Assembly (NCBI GenBank): GCA_905181815.1
Contig: CAJIZA010000005.1
Location: forward strand, 153,176 to 217,175
Source of the DNA: an uncultured Planktomarina sp.
GTDB taxonomy: Bacteria > Pseudomonadota > Alphaproteobacteria > Rhodobacterales > Rhodobacteraceae
Direction: 5' to 3'
Length of the DNA: 64,000 bases
Shown here in pieces: positions 1 to 9,027 of this stretch (the first letter of the stretch is position 1; the number at the start of each line of letters is the position of its first letter). Under the pieces are notes generated by a model. That model did not search any database. It worked only from the letters and a program-made list of their open reading frames with translations, and was not told the DNA's origin. The translations under genes and the position numbers were made by a program.

Positions 1-156
1 CTCACATGCGCTAAACCTTATGAAGGATCAAGCGATTGGTCGAAAAATTCATGGGTTTCACAGCAAACCAACAGCGCGCCGTCCTTAATTCAGGTTATTG
101 CTTTACCCCAGCGCCCTGCCCCCTTATACCTTATCAAAACACTCAAGGATCATGAC

Positions 157-516
157 ATGTCGGACGAGACTCCTGTTGAAGGTACACCATTGATCGCGCC
201 CTCGAGCACAGATCACCCGCTATATGACAATATTGTTGACAGCATCCGCACGGTTTATGATCCTGAAATTCCAGTTAATATTTTCGATCTAGGCCTCATT
301 TACACGGTGGATATCAATAAGGATTCCGAGGTAAAAATTGCCATGACCCTCACGGCTCCCGGCTGTCCGGTGGCCGGTGAAATGCCCGGCTGGGTGGCCG
401 AGGCCATTGAACCCCTGCCCGGCGTCAAACATGTGGATGTTGAGCTGGTTTGGGAGCCGCCTTGGGGCATGGATATGATGTCCGATGAGGCAAGGCTCGA
501 ATTGGGCTTTATGTAG
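157..516 (+). CDS. sufT: SufT-like Fe-S assembly factor (DUF59/MIP18 family)
   Basis: A 119-residue protein of the DUF59/MIP18 family, which assists maturation of cytosolic Fe-S proteins together with the SUF machinery. The family core DPEIPVNIFDLGLIY lies near residues 35-50. The conserved cysteine is in TAPGCPVA, and the tryptophan-rich WEPPWG segment is near the C-terminus. The start is supported by an AAGGATC Shine-Dalgarno box six bases upstream. A SufA-type carrier gene follows 119 bp downstream on the same strand, so this is probably the 3' end of a suf operon whose other members lie left of the window. The family is clear; the exact client proteins are unknown. Confidence 0.85.
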   Translation: MSDETPVEGTPLIAPSSTDHPLYDNIVDSIRTVYDPEIPVNIFDLGLIYTVDINKDSEVKIAMTLTAPGCPVAGEMPGWVAEAIEPLPGVKHVDVELVWEPPWGMDMMSDEARLELGFM

Positions 517-635
517 GACTCCGAGCCATCTGAACACCGCATCGTGATCTTAGAGTGGGATCCTACCCCGCATGTCCCCTCTTGCAGTTCGCTTTGCCCG
601 CTCTTAGGTTAACAGCAAATTGAAAAGGATCAGAC

Positions 636-1001
636 ATGTTCGGTATTCCGGGTAAACAAGCTGTGACCCTCACCCCAGCCGCGATTGGGCAAATAACCAA
701 GCTCATGGCGCGCGAGGGCCATGAGGGCCTACGCATTGGCGTGAAAAAGGGCGGCTGCGCCGGCATGGAATATACAATGGACTATGTCGATGAAATCGAA
801 GCCCATGATGAATTGATTGAAACCGATGGTGCACGCGTCATGATCGCTCCTATGGCGCAGATGTTCCTCTTCGGTACTGAGATTGACTATGAGACCAGCC
901 TGTTGGAATCTGGATTCAAATTCAAAAACCCAAATGTGGTTGATGCCTGTGGCTGCGGCGAAAGCATCAAATTCGACGAAACACTTTTCACCAAGAAATG
1001 A
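636..1001 (+). CDS. sufA: SufA/IscA-type iron-sulfur carrier
   Basis: A 121-residue A-type carrier of the HesB/IscA/SufA family, which takes Fe-S clusters from the scaffold and passes them to apoproteins. The three expected cysteines are present: one in KKGGCAGMEY (about residue 46) and two in the C-terminal CGCGES motif. AAAAGGATC precedes the ATG at good spacing, almost the same leader as the sufT-like gene upstream. The pairing with the SufT-like gene supports a SUF rather than an ISC role. SufA and ErpA cannot be separated with certainty from sequence alone. Confidence 0.88.
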   Translation: MFGIPGKQAVTLTPAAIGQITKLMAREGHEGLRIGVKKGGCAGMEYTMDYVDEIEAHDELIETDGARVMIAPMAQMFLFGTEIDYETSLLESGFKFKNPNVVDACGCGESIKFDETLFTKK

Positions 1002-1353
1002 GCATTTCCGGCGCTGATATCATTTTTAAGAACGATCGTTTTGCAAGCGTCGGCGCTCTGATAACCGGCAAAATGTTTAGCGGATTAGCGATCTATGCTG
1101 GCGGGGTAATTTTGCACTTACCATCAGCACGGGCACTTTGATGATCAAGGTAACGGGCGCGCTTACAAACGACCTCGCCGCAGAGGCGATCGCAGCAATT
1201 CATCCACGACGGCAAGGGCACCAAGCGCGTCGCCACGCCCTATTGGACTCTGCCCGACGCCGTAATGGATGAGCCGGAGCTGGCCTGCGATTGGGCCAGG
1301 CGCTCTTTGCGGCAAAACTCTTAATAAATAACTGCCCCATGGAAGGATCTCCG
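1002..1353 (+). other. Gap before tpiA with possible decayed coding sequence
   Basis: These 350 bases hold no intact gene I can recognise. An ATG overlapping the sufA stop opens a 47-codon frame to about 1142. A second short frame starts at 1141 (MIKVTGALTNDLAAEA) and seems to continue in another frame as HDGKGTKRVATPYWTLPDAV up to about 1325. The codon-like composition across two frames suggests a decayed gene, but I do not recognise the family. Confidence 0.3.
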
Positions 1354-2085
1354 ATGCCTCAAAAAATCGTCGCTGGAAACTGGAAAATGAACGGAACGCA
1401 GGCCAGCCTGTCTGAGATCCAAGCCATCGCTGAGACCACGCAAGATATTCACTGCTCAGCCATCCTATGCCCGCCGGCGCATTTGCTACACAGCGCGGCC
1501 AGGCTACCTGGGCAATTGGCCATTGGCGGGCAGAATTGCCACCACGCCCCGTCAGGTGCCTTCACCGGCGACATCAGCGCCGAGCAGCTGGCTGATTGCG
1601 GTGCCTTCTATGTAATTGTTGGCCACTCCGAACGGCGCGAAGGCTACAGCGAAAGCGACAGTTTAGTGCGCGCCAAGGCCCAAGCAGCTCTCAAATCCGG
1701 GCTCACTCCGATCATCTGCCTTGGCGAGAGCCAAGAGCAACGCGCCGCAGGTAAGGCCCTTGAGATTGTATTGGCGCAGTTATCCGGCTCCCTGCCCGAT
1801 GATCCCCAGGTCATCATTGCCTATGAGCCAATTTGGGCCATTGGAACGGGTCTTGTCCCCAGTGTAGCTGAAATCACGGAAGTCCACGATGCTTTGCGCG
1901 CTCAGCTCTATGCGATCTTTGGCGCAGCCGGTCAGGACATCTCCATCCTCTACGGCGGATCGGTCAAGCCGAGCAATGCCCAAGAAATTTTCGCCATCAC
2001 CCATGTGAACGGCGCATTGGTGGGGGGAGCCAGTCTCAAAGCGAAAGATTTCCTGCCTATTATGCGCAGCTTAGCGGAGAGTTAA
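1354..2085 (+). CDS. tpiA: Triosephosphate isomerase
   Basis: Interconverts dihydroxyacetone phosphate and glyceraldehyde 3-phosphate in glycolysis and gluconeogenesis. It has the N-terminal NWKMNGT, the catalytic-histidine segment GHSERRE, the catalytic-glutamate segment AYEPIWAIGTG and the phosphate-binding YGGSVKP. The frame is open from 1291, but I place the start at 1354 (MPQKIVAGNWKMN) because GGAAGGA lies just upstream and homologues begin there. That gives 243 residues, normal for the family. Its stop overlaps by a few bases the stop of the convergent SLC13 permease gene. Confidence 0.95.
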   Translation: MPQKIVAGNWKMNGTQASLSEIQAIAETTQDIHCSAILCPPAHLLHSAARLPGQLAIGGQNCHHAPSGAFTGDISAEQLADCGAFYVIVGHSERREGYSESDSLVRAKAQAALKSGLTPIICLGESQEQRAAGKALEIVLAQLSGSLPDDPQVIIAYEPIWAIGTGLVPSVAEITEVHDALRAQLYAIFGAAGQDISILYGGSVKPSNAQEIFAITHVNGALVGGASLKAKDFLPIMRSLAES

Positions 2086-3968
2086 AACAGGAGGTTCATC
2101 ACCACCATAGAGACGACTAGAAACAATAGGGTCATCCCCGCGCCGCAACGCACGAAATCAACCACCCGATACCCGCCCGGCCCCATAATCAAAGCATTCA
2201 CTTGATGGGTGGGGATTAAAAAAGAGTTTGAGGTTGATATGGCTACGGTCAGCGCAAAAATGGCCGGGTTGGCGCCTGCCGCAACCGCTATGGACACAGC
2301 CAAGGGCACGAGCAATACGGTGGCCCCCACATTGGACATCACCAAAGTGAAGACCGTAGCCATAATCGCCACGCCCACTTGCAAGCTCCAAATCGGCCAT
2401 CCCTCTAAAAGCATGAGAACCTGTTGCGCAATCCAAGCCGCTGTACCCGTGGCTTGGACGGCGACCCCAAGTGGGATAAGGCTGGCTAATAAAAATACTG
2501 TATTCCAACTGACGGCCTCATAGGCCTCATCGATGGACAGGACGCGCGACACAATCATGCCCGAGGCTCCGGTCAAAAGGCACAAAGATAGTCGAATATC
2601 GGTCAGCAAGATCATCGCTATCGCCAAAACAAAGAAGACCAAAGCCCAGCTCACTTTTTGCGGCCGCACCTCTTCGCGCGGATATTCAGAAGTGACGATG
2701 ACGTAATCACGGTTGCGGCTCAGTAGGGTCAGGGATTCCCATTTCGTATGCACCACCAAAGTATCGCCCGCCAAAAGCGGCACATGGGTGAGACGCGTCG
2801 CGGCATGATCAGGGGTTTCCACATGGCTCAAGGTTTCTTCCCCGCGGTGAATGCCGAGTAAAGACAAGCCATGGGTTACGCGAAAGCGGATCTGCCCCGG
2901 CGTTTTGCCAATCACAGATGAGCCGGGCGGCACAACAATCTCCGCCACACCTGCGTGGGTCGCAGCAAAATTGTCAGAAAAATTATCAAGCTGCGGTAAA
3001 ATTTCCAAGCCATAGATTTCGGCAAATTCCTCCACCACACGCCGGCGACCTAAAATGGCCAGACGGCAGGGTGCCTCGATCTGTGTTGGGGCCATGGGAG
3101 CCACTACTTGGCGGCCACGATAATCTGTGCCAATGATATAGATGTGATGCGCATCCATAATATCGGCCAAACGATGGCCAATAAGGATATTGCCCTCAGG
3201 CACTTTCACCTCAAAGATGACCGCCTTAAGCCCGTAAACAGCTTTGACATAATCAAGCATCGATTGCGCGGAGGTGCCCTCACCCACTCCGTCTCTTCGC
3301 GGCAAAATCCATCGCCCCAAGAGCATGAAATATAAGATCCCTGTTACAATCAAACACAGACCTATCGGCGTGACATCAAAAAGCTCAAACGGGCGCATCT
3401 GCTGGTCGTCCGGCAATCCAGCATTGGCGACGCCCATAAGATCATTGAGCAAGATCAGCGGCGACGAGCCCACCATGGTAATCGTACCACCCAAAATGGC
3501 GCAAAAACCCATCGGCATTAAAAGCCGAGACATGGGCAATTCTGCCCGCACAGAAATGCGGCTGAGCACCGGCAAAAACAGCGCAGCGGCCCCAACATTT
3601 TGCATGAAAGATGAGATTACCCCGACCGAACCAGAAATGATGGGCACAATCCGTGCTTCTTTCGCCCCACCGAGTTTCAGAATATATCCAGCCACTTTTG
3701 ACATCAAACCGGTCTTATCCAACCCCGCCCCGATGATCATAACCGCAATGATCGAAATCACCGCGTTCGAGGCAAAGCCGTCAAACAATCGCGAGGTATC
3801 GGCGAGATTGCCAAGACCGGGTAGTTGACTGAGCAGACCCAGCGCCAACATGGTGAGGATTGCTGTCAAATCGATGCGAAAGGCTTCAGTAATAAACAAT
3901 GTAACCGTCACAAAGAGCACCATAAGCACAACGAACATCTCATTTGTAAGCGTCACCGGGTCCATCAT
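2082..3968 (-). CDS. SLC13-family permease with TrkA-C domains
   Basis: A 628-residue inner-membrane transporter of the SLC13/DASS type (citrate transporter-like). An N-terminal membrane half (residues 1-235) and a C-terminal membrane half (about 445-628) flank a soluble centre. The centre carries two TrkA-C/RCK-C-like segments, near residues 240-315 and 335-430. Such proteins carry dicarboxylates, sulfate or similar anions with sodium, and the soluble domains probably sense a ligand or ion. The substrate cannot be deduced. It is convergent with tpiA and lies just downstream of the TRAP operon on the same strand. Confidence 0.8.
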   Translation of the reverse strand: MMDPVTLTNEMFVVLMVLFVTVTLFITEAFRIDLTAILTMLALGLLSQLPGLGNLADTSRLFDGFASNAVISIIAVMIIGAGLDKTGLMSKVAGYILKLGGAKEARIVPIISGSVGVISSFMQNVGAAALFLPVLSRISVRAELPMSRLLMPMGFCAILGGTITMVGSSPLILLNDLMGVANAGLPDDQQMRPFELFDVTPIGLCLIVTGILYFMLLGRWILPRRDGVGEGTSAQSMLDYVKAVYGLKAVIFEVKVPEGNILIGHRLADIMDAHHIYIIGTDYRGRQVVAPMAPTQIEAPCRLAILGRRRVVEEFAEIYGLEILPQLDNFSDNFAATHAGVAEIVVPPGSSVIGKTPGQIRFRVTHGLSLLGIHRGEETLSHVETPDHAATRLTHVPLLAGDTLVVHTKWESLTLLSRNRDYVIVTSEYPREEVRPQKVSWALVFFVLAIAMILLTDIRLSLCLLTGASGMIVSRVLSIDEAYEAVSWNTVFLLASLIPLGVAVQATGTAAWIAQQVLMLLEGWPIWSLQVGVAIMATVFTLVMSNVGATVLLVPLAVSIAVAAGANPAIFALTVAISTSNSFLIPTHQVNALIMGPGGYRVVDFVRCGAGMTLLFLVVSMVVMNLLF

Positions 3969-4030
3969 TATCCTCCGTTTGGCCGCAAGCCCTTTGCGAA
4001 ACAGGCATGGCCTGTGCTCTTTCTACAGTA

Positions 4031-5878
4031 TCATTTCAAAATCAGTTCCGGTCCCATCATCGCATTTGGCAAGACCGTCGAGATCCAAGGCACATAGGTG
4101 ATCAGAATTAAGAAAACGAAAAGGACCGCCAAAAAAGGCAAGGCTGCGCGCACAACGGACATCATCGGCATATTTGCCACGCCAGAGGTCACAAAAAGAT
4201 TGAGCCCCACGGGCGGGGTGATCATGCCAATCTCCATATTCACCACCATGATGATGCCCAGATGGATCGGGTCAATGCCCAACTCGATCGCAATCGGAAA
4301 AACCAAGGGCGCAACGATGACCAGAAGCCCCGATGGCTCCATGAATTGCCCGCCAATCAACAAGATGACATTGACGATCACCAAGAACATAATCGGTCCA
4401 AAACCTGCTGACAACATGGCAGAGGCAATATGTTGTGGAATTTGCTCATCTGTCAAAACATGTTTGAGGATCAGCGCATTGGCGATGATGAACATCAAGG
4501 TCACTGTGAGTTTCCCCGACTCAAACAAGGTTTTGCGGGTATCTTTATGCACAACAGCTGCTGGCAAATAGATGATCGCTTCGATGACACCTCGGCTCAT
4601 TGCCTTAGCTCCGCCCAAAAGACTGATGCCAAAACCGGTGTCTTCCCCCTCGCGGGCCGCTCCGTGCAGCGAAAAAGTGAAGATAATGGCCGGTGCCACG
4701 GTGGCCACGAAGAGAAACAACCCAGCTACGCCGGCCAAAAGCCCGGTGCCTGCAAAAGCAAGCATAGAACCAGAGGCAAATTCCGATAGGCCTTGGAAAA
4801 TTGAAATTATCGTCCAATAGGCAAAGATGACGCCCGGCAAAGCGCCAAGCACCACGATCACGGGCCAGGCCACACGGCTACGCTGGGCCGCAAAATGGGT
4901 CATCGCCCAACCGGTGCCAAGGCAGACCGCAACCCAAGCGATCGCCACAGTCAGCCCCCAGCCCTCAGGATAGACACCCGCCTTGTCGAGCGAGACATGC
5001 AGCAAGAAGCCAATAACCGCAAAGGCCACAACGCGCAGTCCCAAACCAAAGGCGAGTTGCTCGCTCTCACGCAACCAGCCCTTGCCTTGCAGCGGGCCCA
5101 TATCGCGGTAAATCATCAAGGCTGCGAAAAACGCATAGACGCAGGCAACAGCGGCGGCTTCAGTCGGGGTGAAAATACCTCCATAAATCCCGCCCAGAAT
5201 GATCACGATCAGCACCAATCCAAAGGCGGCGTCTAGAACCGCAGCCGCAACCTCATCCCAGCCTTGCCAGTCCCCCTTTGGCAGGTTTTTCACCCGCGCC
5301 ATAATGTAGATGGTAATCATCAACATACTGCCAGCCAAAAGGCCCGGCAATACACCCGCGAGGAACATGCGGCCTACGGACACCTCCACCGCCGCCGCAT
5401 AAACCACCATCACGATAGAGGGGGGGATCAAAATGCCTAGTGTGCCGGCATTAGCGATCACGCCCGCGGCAAAGTCTTTCGTATAACCAACTTGATGCAT
5501 GCCTGCGATAACAATGGAGCCAATCGCCACAACCGTCGCCGGCGAAGAACCCGAAAGCGCCGCAAACATCATACAGGCAAAAACACCAGCAATCGCCAAC
5601 CCACCCGGCACATGCCCGACCAGAGCCACAGAGAAGCGTATGATACGCCGCGCGACACCACCCGTGGACATGAAGCTAGAGGCCAAAATAAAGAACGGAA
5701 TAGCCAGCAGTGTATAATGACCCGCCATGGCTTGAAAAAAGGTCTGTGCGATTGAGGCAAGCGATGTCTCCCCCAGCGCTAGCAAAAACAAAACCGAGGC
5801 CATCCCAAGGCTGACAGCAATCGGCACACCGATAAGCATGAGACCGACGACAACGGCAAATAAAATTGCAACTTCCAT
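4031..5878 (-). CDS. dctM: TRAP transporter large permease (DctM), enlarged form
   Basis: The large membrane subunit of a tripartite ATP-independent periplasmic transporter, which uses an ion gradient to import organic acids. Typical DctM elements are present: GHYTLLAIPFFILAS, FAALSGSSPATVVAIGS, GTLGILIPPSIVMVVY and the C-terminal ITPPVGLNLFV. At 615 residues it is about 190 longer than a usual DctM. The extra part (roughly residues 262-443) is hydrophobic with several predicted membrane helices and sits between the two DctM halves. The small permease gene lies 4 bp upstream, so the two are co-translated. Confidence 0.85.
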   Translation of the reverse strand: MEVAILFAVVVGLMLIGVPIAVSLGMASVLFLLALGETSLASIAQTFFQAMAGHYTLLAIPFFILASSFMSTGGVARRIIRFSVALVGHVPGGLAIAGVFACMMFAALSGSSPATVVAIGSIVIAGMHQVGYTKDFAAGVIANAGTLGILIPPSIVMVVYAAAVEVSVGRMFLAGVLPGLLAGSMLMITIYIMARVKNLPKGDWQGWDEVAAAVLDAAFGLVLIVIILGGIYGGIFTPTEAAAVACVYAFFAALMIYRDMGPLQGKGWLRESEQLAFGLGLRVVAFAVIGFLLHVSLDKAGVYPEGWGLTVAIAWVAVCLGTGWAMTHFAAQRSRVAWPVIVVLGALPGVIFAYWTIISIFQGLSEFASGSMLAFAGTGLLAGVAGLFLFVATVAPAIIFTFSLHGAAREGEDTGFGISLLGGAKAMSRGVIEAIIYLPAAVVHKDTRKTLFESGKLTVTLMFIIANALILKHVLTDEQIPQHIASAMLSAGFGPIMFLVIVNVILLIGGQFMEPSGLLVIVAPLVFPIAIELGIDPIHLGIIMVVNMEIGMITPPVGLNLFVTSGVANMPMMSVVRAALPFLAVLFVFLILITYVPWISTVLPNAMMGPELILK

Positions 5879-5882
5879 GGGG

Positions 5883-6593
5883 CTAGTCCTCAGCGTTCAG
5901 ATGTTTTACTTCGGCCACAGCCTCTTCAACCTCATGGCTGACAATCAAGCTGGCCTCTTGGCCACTCAACAAGCGCACAAAAACTTGGACAAAGCGGAAC
6001 AAGAGCAGCGCCATCCCAATGGGCAAAATCGCATAGGGGATAAACCTTGGAATTTTCTCGTAATCATCGCCGTCATTCATAATCGGTTGGATCCAACGCA
6101 GCCACTCAGGAAAGGAAATATCAATCACCTCATACCATCCGCGGTAAGAGGTGCGTTTCATCTCTTCAAATCCAGTTGGAAACCAACGGCCCGTAGTTTG
6201 AGGCAAATTGGCGAAATTAGCCCAATAATCCCATGCCCCTTTCATCAGCAAGCCAGCATAGACAACACAAACCGCCGCAGCGATTAGCGTCAGAATTCGG
6301 CGGGTTTTCGGTGCAAAAACATTGATGAGTGCATCAACGCCCAAATGCGCGGTGACCTTCACCGCATAGCTGACACCGAAGAGCACCAACCAAGCAAATA
6401 AGAATGTTGTCGCCTCTAAACCCCAGATCAAGCCGGTATTAAACCCATAGCGCAAAACAACATTCGCGAAGGTGATCAAAGTCATGAGCCCCAGGAGAAC
6501 GGCAATGGCTGTTTCTTCAAATTCGTTGATCCAATGGCCCAGTCTTGACCGTGGCACTGGGGCATTTGATGACATGTCCAGGGGTCCTATCAA
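5883..6593 (-). CDS. dctQ: TRAP transporter small permease (DctQ)
   Basis: A 236-residue small membrane subunit that pairs with DctM. Four hydrophobic segments are visible, at about residues 28-50, 62-85, 100-125 and 185-205. The loop between the third and fourth is longer than usual (about 65 residues, rich in W and charged residues), in keeping with the enlarged DctM partner. It follows the binding-protein gene across a strong hairpin and ends 4 bp before dctM. Confidence 0.82.
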   Translation of the reverse strand: MIGPLDMSSNAPVPRSRLGHWINEFEETAIAVLLGLMTLITFANVVLRYGFNTGLIWGLEATTFLFAWLVLFGVSYAVKVTAHLGVDALINVFAPKTRRILTLIAAAVCVVYAGLLMKGAWDYWANFANLPQTTGRWFPTGFEEMKRTSYRGWYEVIDISFPEWLRWIQPIMNDGDDYEKIPRFIPYAILPIGMALLLFRFVQVFVRLLSGQEASLIVSHEVEEAVAEVKHLNAED

Positions 6594-6624
6594 AAAGCAT
6601 TTGGCCCGCAGGTTTGCGGGCCAA
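6592..6624 (-). terminator. Hairpin between dctP and dctQ
   Basis: TTGGCCCGCA and its inverted complement TGCGGGCCAA (6601-6624) form a stem of about 10 bp with a 3-4 base loop. On the minus strand it is followed by a T-rich run ending near 6592. Its place between the binding-protein and permease genes fits partial termination or mRNA 3'-end protection, which would give more binding protein than permease. Confidence 0.7.
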
Positions 6625-6642
6625 AGTTACACGTTAAAAGAT

Positions 6643-7644
6643 TTAGTGTTTGGCGTTGATTGCTTGTGCCGCATCGATATTTTCTTGACCCACATCGTCT
6701 ACAAACTGACCCCAAACAGGCATCATCGCTTTAACCCATTCAGCTCGCTGATCTGCAGTCAAAGTGCGAACTACGCCACCAGCGTCAAGAATTGCTTGCT
6801 TATTGCTAGCATTTACGGAGGTGGATTCTGCATTACGTGCAGCAGTCACTTCATCAAGGATGGTTCCCAACTGGTCTCGAACATCTGCAGGTAAACCGTC
6901 CCAGAAATCAGTAGAGGTTACGACCAGATAGTCGATGATACCATGGTCTGTTTCTGTTGTACCGTCCTGAACTTCGAAAAATTTCTTGCCGTAGATATTA
7001 GACCACGTATTCTCTTGTCCATCGACAACTCCAGTTTGTAATGCGCCATAAACTTCAGAGAAAGCCATGGGCTGAGGGGATGCGCCCATAGCGGCCATTT
7101 GTGCTTTTAACACGTCAGAATTTTGAACACGGAATTTCAAGCCATTCGCATCAGATGGAGCGTTAAGTGGGACGTTTGCTGACATTTGCTTCATGCCGTT
7201 ATGCCAGAAAGCTAGGCCAAGGAGGCCGCGCTTTGTCATAGATTGCTTCATCGCTTGGCCAGTTTCTGAATTTTGAAATTCATCAACAGCGTTGATATTT
7301 TTAAACATGAACGGCAAGTCAAATATACGGAATTTTTTTGTGAATTGCTCAAATTTTGACAATGAAGGTGCCGCCATTTGAACGTCGCCTTGCAGAAGCG
7401 CTTCGAGTACTTGATTATCATTATATAGCGTCGAATTCGGGAACACTTCAAGGCAAGCCTTGCCGTTCATTTCGTCATTTACGCGTTGCTCAAGCAATGT
7501 GGCTGCTATGCCCTTTGGATGTTTGTCTGTGTTAGTGACGTGACTGAACTTAATAACCATTTCGCCGGAATCACACCCTGCGAAAGCAGTACCAGCAGAA
7601 AAAGAGATCGCTACAGCGGCCACGGCCGCAGTAAAATATTTCAT
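6643..7644 (-). CDS. dctP: TRAP transporter periplasmic substrate-binding protein (DctP)
   Basis: A 333-residue periplasmic binding protein. The start at 7644 is chosen because GGGAGG lies directly upstream and the product then begins with a signal peptide (MKYFTAAVAAVAISFSAGTAFAG, cleaved after AFA). DctP landmarks are KFSHVTNTDKHPKG, the segment with GLKFRVQNSDV containing the arginine that usually binds the carboxylate, and GVVDGQENTWSNIY. The ligand is probably a dicarboxylate or other organic acid. It is the first gene of the dctP-dctQ-dctM operon and diverges from the P450 gene. Confidence 0.88.
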   Translation of the reverse strand: MKYFTAAVAAVAISFSAGTAFAGCDSGEMVIKFSHVTNTDKHPKGIAATLLEQRVNDEMNGKACLEVFPNSTLYNDNQVLEALLQGDVQMAAPSLSKFEQFTKKFRIFDLPFMFKNINAVDEFQNSETGQAMKQSMTKRGLLGLAFWHNGMKQMSANVPLNAPSDANGLKFRVQNSDVLKAQMAAMGASPQPMAFSEVYGALQTGVVDGQENTWSNIYGKKFFEVQDGTTETDHGIIDYLVVTSTDFWDGLPADVRDQLGTILDEVTAARNAESTSVNASNKQAILDAGGVVRTLTADQRAEWVKAMMPVWGQFVDDVGQENIDAAQAINAKH

Positions 7645-7797
7645 GGTATCCTCCCAAGTTAACCGGATTGTCCGGAGTAAAGGAGACTCTATATCGCAGC
7701 GGTTAAAAAACAAGCCGCTTTCATTGTTTTTGAGACAGGTTTTGAATTAAATTAAACACATCTTGCCACGCTGCCTAGTTTCAGCTGTCATGGCGAC

Positions 7798-8955
7798 ATG
7801 AAAATTTTCAAACAATTGCCAACAGATGCCAGTTTCGTGCAAAATCCCTATCCAGCCTATGACCGCGCCCGCGCCATGGGAGATCTGGTGTGGTGGGATG
7901 ACTATCAGATGCCGGCCGCCGTCAGCTACCGGGCGGTGCGCGGGCTGCTGACCAACCGCAAGTTTGGCCGCGAGCCCCTGACCGCGCCCCAATGTCCAGC
8001 CCATCTCACCGACTGGCAGGCCAATGAGAGCCACTCGATGCTTGAGCTTGAACCACCGCGCCACAGCCGGTTGCGCGGCTTGGTTTTGCGCGCCTTTACC
8101 AGCAAAAAAGTGGCCGCCATGGCTCCAGAGATCATAGATACTTGCCATAGGTTAATCGATGCCTTTCCCGCCCAACCCTTTGATTTTCTGAACGCCTTCG
8201 CCCGCCCCCTGCCTGTGCATATCATCGCCAAGCTCTTGGGCGTGCCCACTGATCGCAGTTCAGATCTGCTCAGCTGGTCCAACGCTATGGTGGCCATGTA
8301 TCAATCGAACCGCAGCTATGAAACGGAGATTGCAGCCAATCAGGCAACACTGGAGTTTACCGCCTTCCTTGACAGCTACATCGCTCATCGCCGCAGCCAG
8401 CCACGCGACGATCTTTTATCCGATCTCATTTCTGCCGAAGACGCGGGGGAAAAGCTTACCAGTGCCGAGTTGATCTCCACCTGCATATTGCTGCTCAACG
8501 CCGGGCATGAGGCCACGGTGCATACGCTGGGCAATGCGCTCAAAACGCTCCTGCCAAGCCCCCATCGTGATGTGACACCGCAATTGGTCGACGAAGTCTT
8601 GCGCTTTGACCCGCCTCTGCATCTCTTCACCCGATTTTCGTGCGAAGACACCCAGTGTTTTGGCTTTGACATTCATAAAGGCCAGGAGGTGGCTTGCCTC
8701 TTAGCCGCAGCCAATCGTGATCCCACCTTTGTCGAAAATCCACATGTATTTGATCCGCACCGCAAGTCTACCGCCCATCAATCCTTCGGTGCCGGGCTGC
8801 ATTTTTGCGTTGGCGCGCCGCTTGCCCGGCTGGAAATCTCACTTGGTTTGCAGGTGCTCTTTCACCGCTGCCCGAGTTTGCACATCCGCCAAGCGCCGAC
8901 CTATGCCAACAGCTACCATTTCCATGGGCTCGATGCTTTGATGGTGCAGCGTTAG
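7798..8955 (+). CDS. Cytochrome P450
   Basis: A 385-residue soluble bacterial P450 monooxygenase. The haem-ligand motif FGAGLHFCVGAPLARLE is near residues 326-342, the I-helix oxygen-binding motif is NAGHEAT, and the ExxR motif lies in DEVLRFDPP. No ferredoxin or reductase gene is adjacent, so redox partners must be encoded elsewhere. The substrate is unknown; the gene stands alone, divergent from a TRAP operon. Confidence 0.9.
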   Translation: MKIFKQLPTDASFVQNPYPAYDRARAMGDLVWWDDYQMPAAVSYRAVRGLLTNRKFGREPLTAPQCPAHLTDWQANESHSMLELEPPRHSRLRGLVLRAFTSKKVAAMAPEIIDTCHRLIDAFPAQPFDFLNAFARPLPVHIIAKLLGVPTDRSSDLLSWSNAMVAMYQSNRSYETEIAANQATLEFTAFLDSYIAHRRSQPRDDLLSDLISAEDAGEKLTSAELISTCILLLNAGHEATVHTLGNALKTLLPSPHRDVTPQLVDEVLRFDPPLHLFTRFSCEDTQCFGFDIHKGQEVACLLAAANRDPTFVENPHVFDPHRKSTAHQSFGAGLHFCVGAPLARLEISLGLQVLFHRCPSLHIRQAPTYANSYHFHGLDALMVQR

Positions 8956-9027
8956 GTCGAAGAGGCAGAGGCGCGGGGTTGACCTTTCGCCTTGTGCTGG
9001 TTTTATGCGCCCAAACTGGAGCCCTTC

